A stretch of 64,000 nucleotides of DNA from Myxococcus stipitatus. Lineage in GTDB: Bacteria > Myxococcota > Myxococcia > Myxococcales > Myxococcaceae. The DNA is taken from positions 2,914,001-2,978,000 of the forward strand of contig NZ_CP147913.1 of the NCBI RefSeq assembly GCF_037414475.1, in the 5' to 3' direction. The notes under the pieces are model-generated. The model searched no databases. It was given only the letters and a program-made list of their open reading frames with translations, and had not been told where the DNA came from. The position numbers and the translations under genes are program-made. Below are positions 60,220 through 64,000 of this stretch, one piece after another (the stretch's first letter is position 1; each line of letters opens with the position of its first letter).

Positions 60220-62577
60220 CTACTGCCGAGCCATCGCGGTCCTGTTCTCCGTCTTCTCGTCGTGGAGGTGCTCGCCGGACACGTCCACCACCACCTCGCG
60301 CAGCGTGCCGCCGCGGAACGCGAACGGGGTCCGGTAGAGCGAGCTCACCGCCGAGTTGTCATCGCGTCCGCACGTCAGCCCCTCGCCCAGACTGATGACC
60401 AGCGGCATGGTCGCGGAGATGTCGCTCTGCGCGACCAGGTCTCCGTCGATGAAGAGCTTGCCGCGCCCCGGAGCCCCCTTGCCGGCCTCCAGGTCTGGCT
60501 TGCCCGTGGGCTCGAACTCGAAGCGCAGCTCCGTGCGGCCCTTGGGCACCTCCACCGCCGACTCGATGTGGAACTCCTTCTCACCCACGAAGTTGTAGAC
60601 GTAGTGCAGCTTCCGGTCCTGGATGAAGAAGGTGTAGCCCCCCGTGAGCCCACCATGGCTCAACAGCACGCCCTCCACGTCTCCCTCCACGTCCACCTTC
60701 GCGGTGATGGAGTGCGGCCGGTTGAGCACGTGCACGGCCACATTCTCCGGCGCGGGCGAGGTGTGCGGACGGTAGACGTAGCGCTTGCGGTCCGGGGTGA
60801 TTTGCGGACGCTCCACGGCGAAGACGGCGCGGTCCGGCGACGCCAGCGGCATGACCTTGTAGCGGCCCGCCTCCACGTACCAGAGCGCAATCATCTCGAT
60901 GAGCTTGCCGCGCTCCTCGTGAGCCAGGTTCTTCGTCTCGGAGCAATCCTCCGCGACGTGGTACAGCTCCCACGACTCCGCGTCGAGCTTGCGCAGCCGC
61001 TCCTCCGTGAGCTTCGACTCGCCGAAGCCCTCACCCGCCTCGGTGAAGGAGGGCCCCGGGAAGGGGCACACCGCCCTCCAGCCGTCATGGTAGATGGCGC
61101 GGTTGGAGAACATCTCGAAGTACTGCGTGTGATGATGGCTCTCGGCGCGCGCGTCGTCGAAGGTGTGGCGGAAGCTGACGCCTTCGATGGGCGACTGCGT
61201 GACGCCACGAATCGACGCGGGCGGCTCCAACCCCAGACAGTCCAGCACCGTGGGCACCATGTCGATGGCGTGGCAGTACTGCGTGCGAATCTCGCCGCGC
61301 GCCTTGATGCCCTTGGGCCAGTGGACGATGAACGGGTCCGTGGTGCCACCCCGGTACACCTCGCGCTTCCACCGCCGGAACGGCGTGTCACCCGCCCACG
61401 CCCAGCCCCAGGAGTAGTGATTGAAGTACCGAGGGCCCCCCAAATCATCCAGGGCCTCCAGGTTCTGCTCCAGCGACTCCGGCGTGTTGTTGAAGAACTT
61501 CAGCTCGTTCACCGAGCCATGGGGACCGCCCTCCGCGCTCGCGCCGTTGTCGGAAATGACCATGACGAGCGTGTTGTCGAGCTCCCCCGTCTCCTCCAGG
61601 AACTTCAGCAGCCGCCCGATGTGGTGGTCCGTGTGCTCCAGGAAGCCGGCGAACACCTCCATCATGCGCGCATAGAGGCGCTTCTCGTCGGGAGGCAAGC
61701 TGTCCCACTCGGCCACGTCCGGGTCATGACGGGACAGCCGGGTGCCGGGAGGAATCACTCCGAGCTTGAGCTGCCGCTGATGCACCTTCTTGCGGTACGC
61801 CTCCCAGCCCTCATCGAACTGGCCCTTGTACTTGTCCGCCCACTCCTTGGGGACGTGATGCGGGGCGTGCATCGCGCCGGTGCAGAAGTACAGGAAGAAG
61901 GGCTTGTCGGGCGCGACCTGCTTGGCGTCCGCGATGAAGTCCACGGCCCGCTCCACCAGGTCCTCGGTGAGGTGGTAGCCCTCCTCGGGTGTCTTCGGCG
62001 GGAGGACCGGATGGTTGTCGTGGACGAGGTCCGGGTAGTACTGGTGCGTGTCACCGCCCAGAAATCCGTAATAGCGCTCGAAGCCACGCCCCAGCGGCCA
62101 GCGGTTGTAGGGGCCCGCCGCGCTCGTCTGCTCCGCGGGCGTCAGGTGCCACTTGCCCACCGCATAGGTGTTGTAGCCCTGCTCCTGCAGCATCTCCGAG
62201 AGGAAGCCGTTCTCGAACGGGATGGTGCCGTTGTAACCGGGATACCCGAGGGATATCTCGGTGATGGTGGCCATGCCGTTGGAGTGGTGGTTGCGCCCGG
62301 TGAGGATGCACGAGCGCGTGGGTGAGCACAGCGCGGTGGTGTGCATGTTGTTGTAGAGCAGGCCACCCTTGGCCAGCCGGTCCAGATGGGGCGTATGGAT
62401 GGGCGAGCCATAGCAGCCCAGGTGCCCGAAGCCCGTGTCGTCCAGGACGATGAAGAGGACGTTGGGGGCGCCAGGCTTCGCGCGCAGCGGCTGGGGCCAC
62501 GCGGGCGAGGACTGCTCCCACGTGCGGCCGATGGTCCCCGGAAACGTACTGCCCGGCTTGTATTCCTTGAGCGACAT
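60220..62577 (-). CDS. Arylsulfatase, formylglycine type
   Basis: A sulfatase of 785 residues. The active-site motif CSPTRSCILTGR puts the formylglycine precursor at Cys84 and the conserved Arg at 88. VLFIVLDDTGFGHLGC supplies Asp46/Asp47 for calcium, and VMVISDNGASAEGG supplies the second metal site. A C-terminal extension of about 200 residues (jelly-roll-like, LRFEFEPTG, GKLFIDGDLVAQ) follows, as in large arylsulfatases. No export signal is evident. It hydrolyses sulfate esters; a formylglycine-generating enzyme gene is not in the window. Confidence 0.93.
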   Translation of the reverse strand: MSLKEYKPGSTFPGTIGRTWEQSSPAWPQPLRAKPGAPNVLFIVLDDTGFGHLGCYGSPIHTPHLDRLAKGGLLYNNMHTTALCSPTRSCILTGRNHHSNGMATITEISLGYPGYNGTIPFENGFLSEMLQEQGYNTYAVGKWHLTPAEQTSAAGPYNRWPLGRGFERYYGFLGGDTHQYYPDLVHDNHPVLPPKTPEEGYHLTEDLVERAVDFIADAKQVAPDKPFFLYFCTGAMHAPHHVPKEWADKYKGQFDEGWEAYRKKVHQRQLKLGVIPPGTRLSRHDPDVAEWDSLPPDEKRLYARMMEVFAGFLEHTDHHIGRLLKFLEETGELDNTLVMVISDNGASAEGGPHGSVNELKFFNNTPESLEQNLEALDDLGGPRYFNHYSWGWAWAGDTPFRRWKREVYRGGTTDPFIVHWPKGIKARGEIRTQYCHAIDMVPTVLDCLGLEPPASIRGVTQSPIEGVSFRHTFDDARAESHHHTQYFEMFSNRAIYHDGWRAVCPFPGPSFTEAGEGFGESKLTEERLRKLDAESWELYHVAEDCSETKNLAHEERGKLIEMIALWYVEAGRYKVMPLASPDRAVFAVERPQITPDRKRYVYRPHTSPAPENVAVHVLNRPHSITAKVDVEGDVEGVLLSHGGLTGGYTFFIQDRKLHYVYNFVGEKEFHIESAVEVPKGRTELRFEFEPTGKPDLEAGKGAPGRGKLFIDGDLVAQSDISATMPLVISLGEGLTCGRDDNSAVSSLYRTPFAFRGGTLREVVVDVSGEHLHDEKTENRTAMARQ

Positions 62578-62743
62578 GTGTCGAGCCCTCCGTGAACCGG
62601 CGGAAACACCTCACCGGCCCCGGAGGTCAGGAATGCGCACGCGATTGAACAACCACCGCTGCCCTCCTGGACGACTCAAGCGGCCAAGGCCCGGCGCGCC
62701 CGACGCTGGACAGCGCGCGGACGTCCCCGAGCGGCCAGGAGGG

Positions 62744-64000
62744 CTACAGCCAGCTCGAGGACGGCTGCCCCAATTCCGCCAGCACCCGCTCCGCGGCCTT
62801 CACGCCGAACCAGTTGGCCTCCTCGAAGAGCGCAAGTCCCCCCAGGTCCGTGTGCGCGAAGTGCAGGCTCGTCCCCAGGCTCTCCTGCGCGGCCTTGCGC
62901 TCGGCGCCCCACATGAAGCCCGGCGTGGGCCGCACCATCGCGTGGCCCCAGCGCATGACCTCCAACCGCTGCGCCAGCCGCGCGATGCCAGGATGCGCGG
63001 GGCGCATGTCCGCCATGACCAGCGCCTCCCAGTCCTCGTATGTGGCGGAGAGCGCCTTCTGCCGCTCGGCCTTCACGTCCCCGCCCGACATGGGCAGGTA
63101 CCAGGTGAGCACCGTGGGGCCCTGCTCATACTGGCGAAGCTGCTGGTGCGTGGCCACCACGTAGCCCAGGCTCCGGCTCTCCTGGAACACGTTGTCCCAT
63201 GCCAGCGGGAAGCCCCGGGACTCCGGCGGCGACGACAGCGTCAGGTTGGCCACCACCCACGGCGCATAGCTGAAGGCCTCCATCCATGCGGGCCGCTCGG
63301 TCCTCCACGGCGCCACCACGTGCGCGGCGATGAAGCGCGGACACGCCAGCACCACCTGCCGTGCCTGGAAGGAGCGAGGCTGCCCCGTGCGCGCGTCCAG
63401 CGCATCCACCCGGCAGCCCCGTGCCCCCGGCTCCACGGTGTGCACCAGCACGTCGCGCTCGAGCGCGCGGGGCGGCAGCGCGGAGCGGAGCTGATGCACC
63501 AGCCGGCCATTGCCCTCGGGCCAGCTCAGGAAGCCCTCGCTGCGCTCCCCCTGCCCGTCCTGGCGCGCGGCGAAGTACCAGATGCCCGCCCACGCGGAGA
63601 CATGCTCGGACGTGGCGCCGTAGTCGTCCCGGCACGCGTAGTCCACCAGCCACTTCAAGCGTGACGAGCGGAAGCCCTCGCGCGTGAGCCAGTCCGCCAT
63701 GCTCAGCGCGTCCAACGCCGTCCACTCGGCGTCGTCGCTGGAGCGCGCCGTGGGCACGGCGAAGGCCTTGCGTCCCTTGGCGTCCTTCGCGGCGGCGAAG
63801 GCATTCATCCGCGCATCGAAGCGCTCCAGCTCCGCCAGGTCCTCCGGCGTCGCGCCCACGCGCAGGTAGAGCCCTTCGTACCAATGGCCCCGGTAGAAGT
63901 GGCGCTCCTCGGGCTCCTGGATGAGCAGCGTCTCCTCGAAGGAGGGCCGCCCCTCCGCGTCCACGCCCGTCACCGCGCCCATCTCACGCAGCAGCCGGAC
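62744..64000 (-). CDS. FAD-dependent amine-oxidase-like oxidoreductase (5' end outside window)
   Basis: At least 419 residues; the N-terminus with the FAD dinucleotide-binding motif lies beyond the right edge. The visible part has the substrate/FAD-binding middle (SWAGIWYFAARQ, GNGRLVHQLRSALPP, RQVVLACPRFIAAHVVAPW) and the C-terminal FAD-contact region (AHTDLGGLALFEEANWFGVKAAERVL). These fit the amine oxidase/phytoene-desaturase-like flavoprotein group. Substrate cannot be told. The 166 bp between it and the sulfatase start hold no other feature. Confidence 0.85.
   Translation of the reverse strand, partial: VRLLREMGAVTGVDAEGRPSFEETLLIQEPEERHFYRGHWYEGLYLRVGATPEDLAELERFDARMNAFAAAKDAKGRKAFAVPTARSSDDAEWTALDALSMADWLTREGFRSSRLKWLVDYACRDDYGATSEHVSAWAGIWYFAARQDGQGERSEGFLSWPEGNGRLVHQLRSALPPRALERDVLVHTVEPGARGCRVDALDARTGQPRSFQARQVVLACPRFIAAHVVAPWRTERPAWMEAFSYAPWVVANLTLSSPPESRGFPLAWDNVFQESRSLGYVVATHQQLRQYEQGPTVLTWYLPMSGGDVKAERQKALSATYEDWEALVMADMRPAHPGIARLAQRLEVMRWGHAMVRPTPGFMWGAERKAAQESLGTSLHFAHTDLGGLALFEEANWFGVKAAERVLAELGQPSSSWL

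Overview
The window looks like chromosomal DNA of a myxobacterium, most likely family Myxococcaceae (Myxococcus, Pyxidicoccus or Corallococcus). The basis is very high G+C with strong third-position G/C, dense genes on both strands, many lipoproteins and secreted repeat proteins, NtrC-type sigma-54 activators with partner kinases, a chitosanase and a fused OtsA-OtsB trehalose enzyme. I see no rRNA, tRNA or CRISPR array. The genus is inferred from gene content only.

Layout. 1-8.8 kb: biotin synthase (cut by the left edge), RadA, an HxlR/DoxX divergent pair, an RsbR-like STAS protein with a small ligand-binding-like partner, hemolysin III, a CGNR zinc-finger regulator, a WYL regulator, a LysE exporter and a GlsB-type membrane protein. 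8.9-20.3 kb: lipoprotein chitosanase, a histidine kinase whose end overlaps a convergent chemoreceptor gene, a heme-oxygenase-like putative diiron enzyme, a NUDIX hydrolase, an NtrC-family regulator and several envelope proteins. 20.3-25 kb: a housekeeping run, rsfS-rlmH-rtcB-gpmI-comF, in which rlmH appears to start on CTG inside the rsfS stop codon. 25-30.2 kb: a secreted SBBP propeller, an M1 aminopeptidase and an arylamine N-acetyltransferase.

30.2-34.4 kb is a scar region. A gene is cut off by a decayed RHS fragment. Beyond it lie the tail of a duplicated gene, N-terminal pieces of an IS30-type and an ISL3-type transposase, and a stray pre-peptidase C-terminal (PPC) domain, mixed with two apparently intact secreted-protein genes. 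34.7-45.8 kb encodes large secreted proteins: a lipoprotein propeller with a Pro-Asp-Ala-Gly linker, an M57 metallopeptidase with near-identical 168-bp repeats, a DUF6624 lipoprotein, a 1219-residue DUF3857/transglutaminase/TPR protein and a class C beta-lactamase-like hydrolase.

45.9-64 kb: OtsA-OtsB with a polytopic membrane protein, a kinase/NtrC-type regulator pair overlapping by ATGA, an NTF2-like lipoprotein divergent from an Omp85-family protein across a nested dyad of ACATC half-sites, an unrecognised ATGA-coupled secreted-protein pair (56.6-58.8 kb), an acyl-CoA-dehydrogenase-fold flavoprotein, an arylsulfatase, and an FAD amine-oxidase-like protein cut by the right edge. The best candidates for undescribed biology are the nested dyad and its Omp85 operon, the 56.6-58.8 kb pair, the STAS/V4R-like pair, the HDO-like enzyme, and the repeat-amplified M57 gene.
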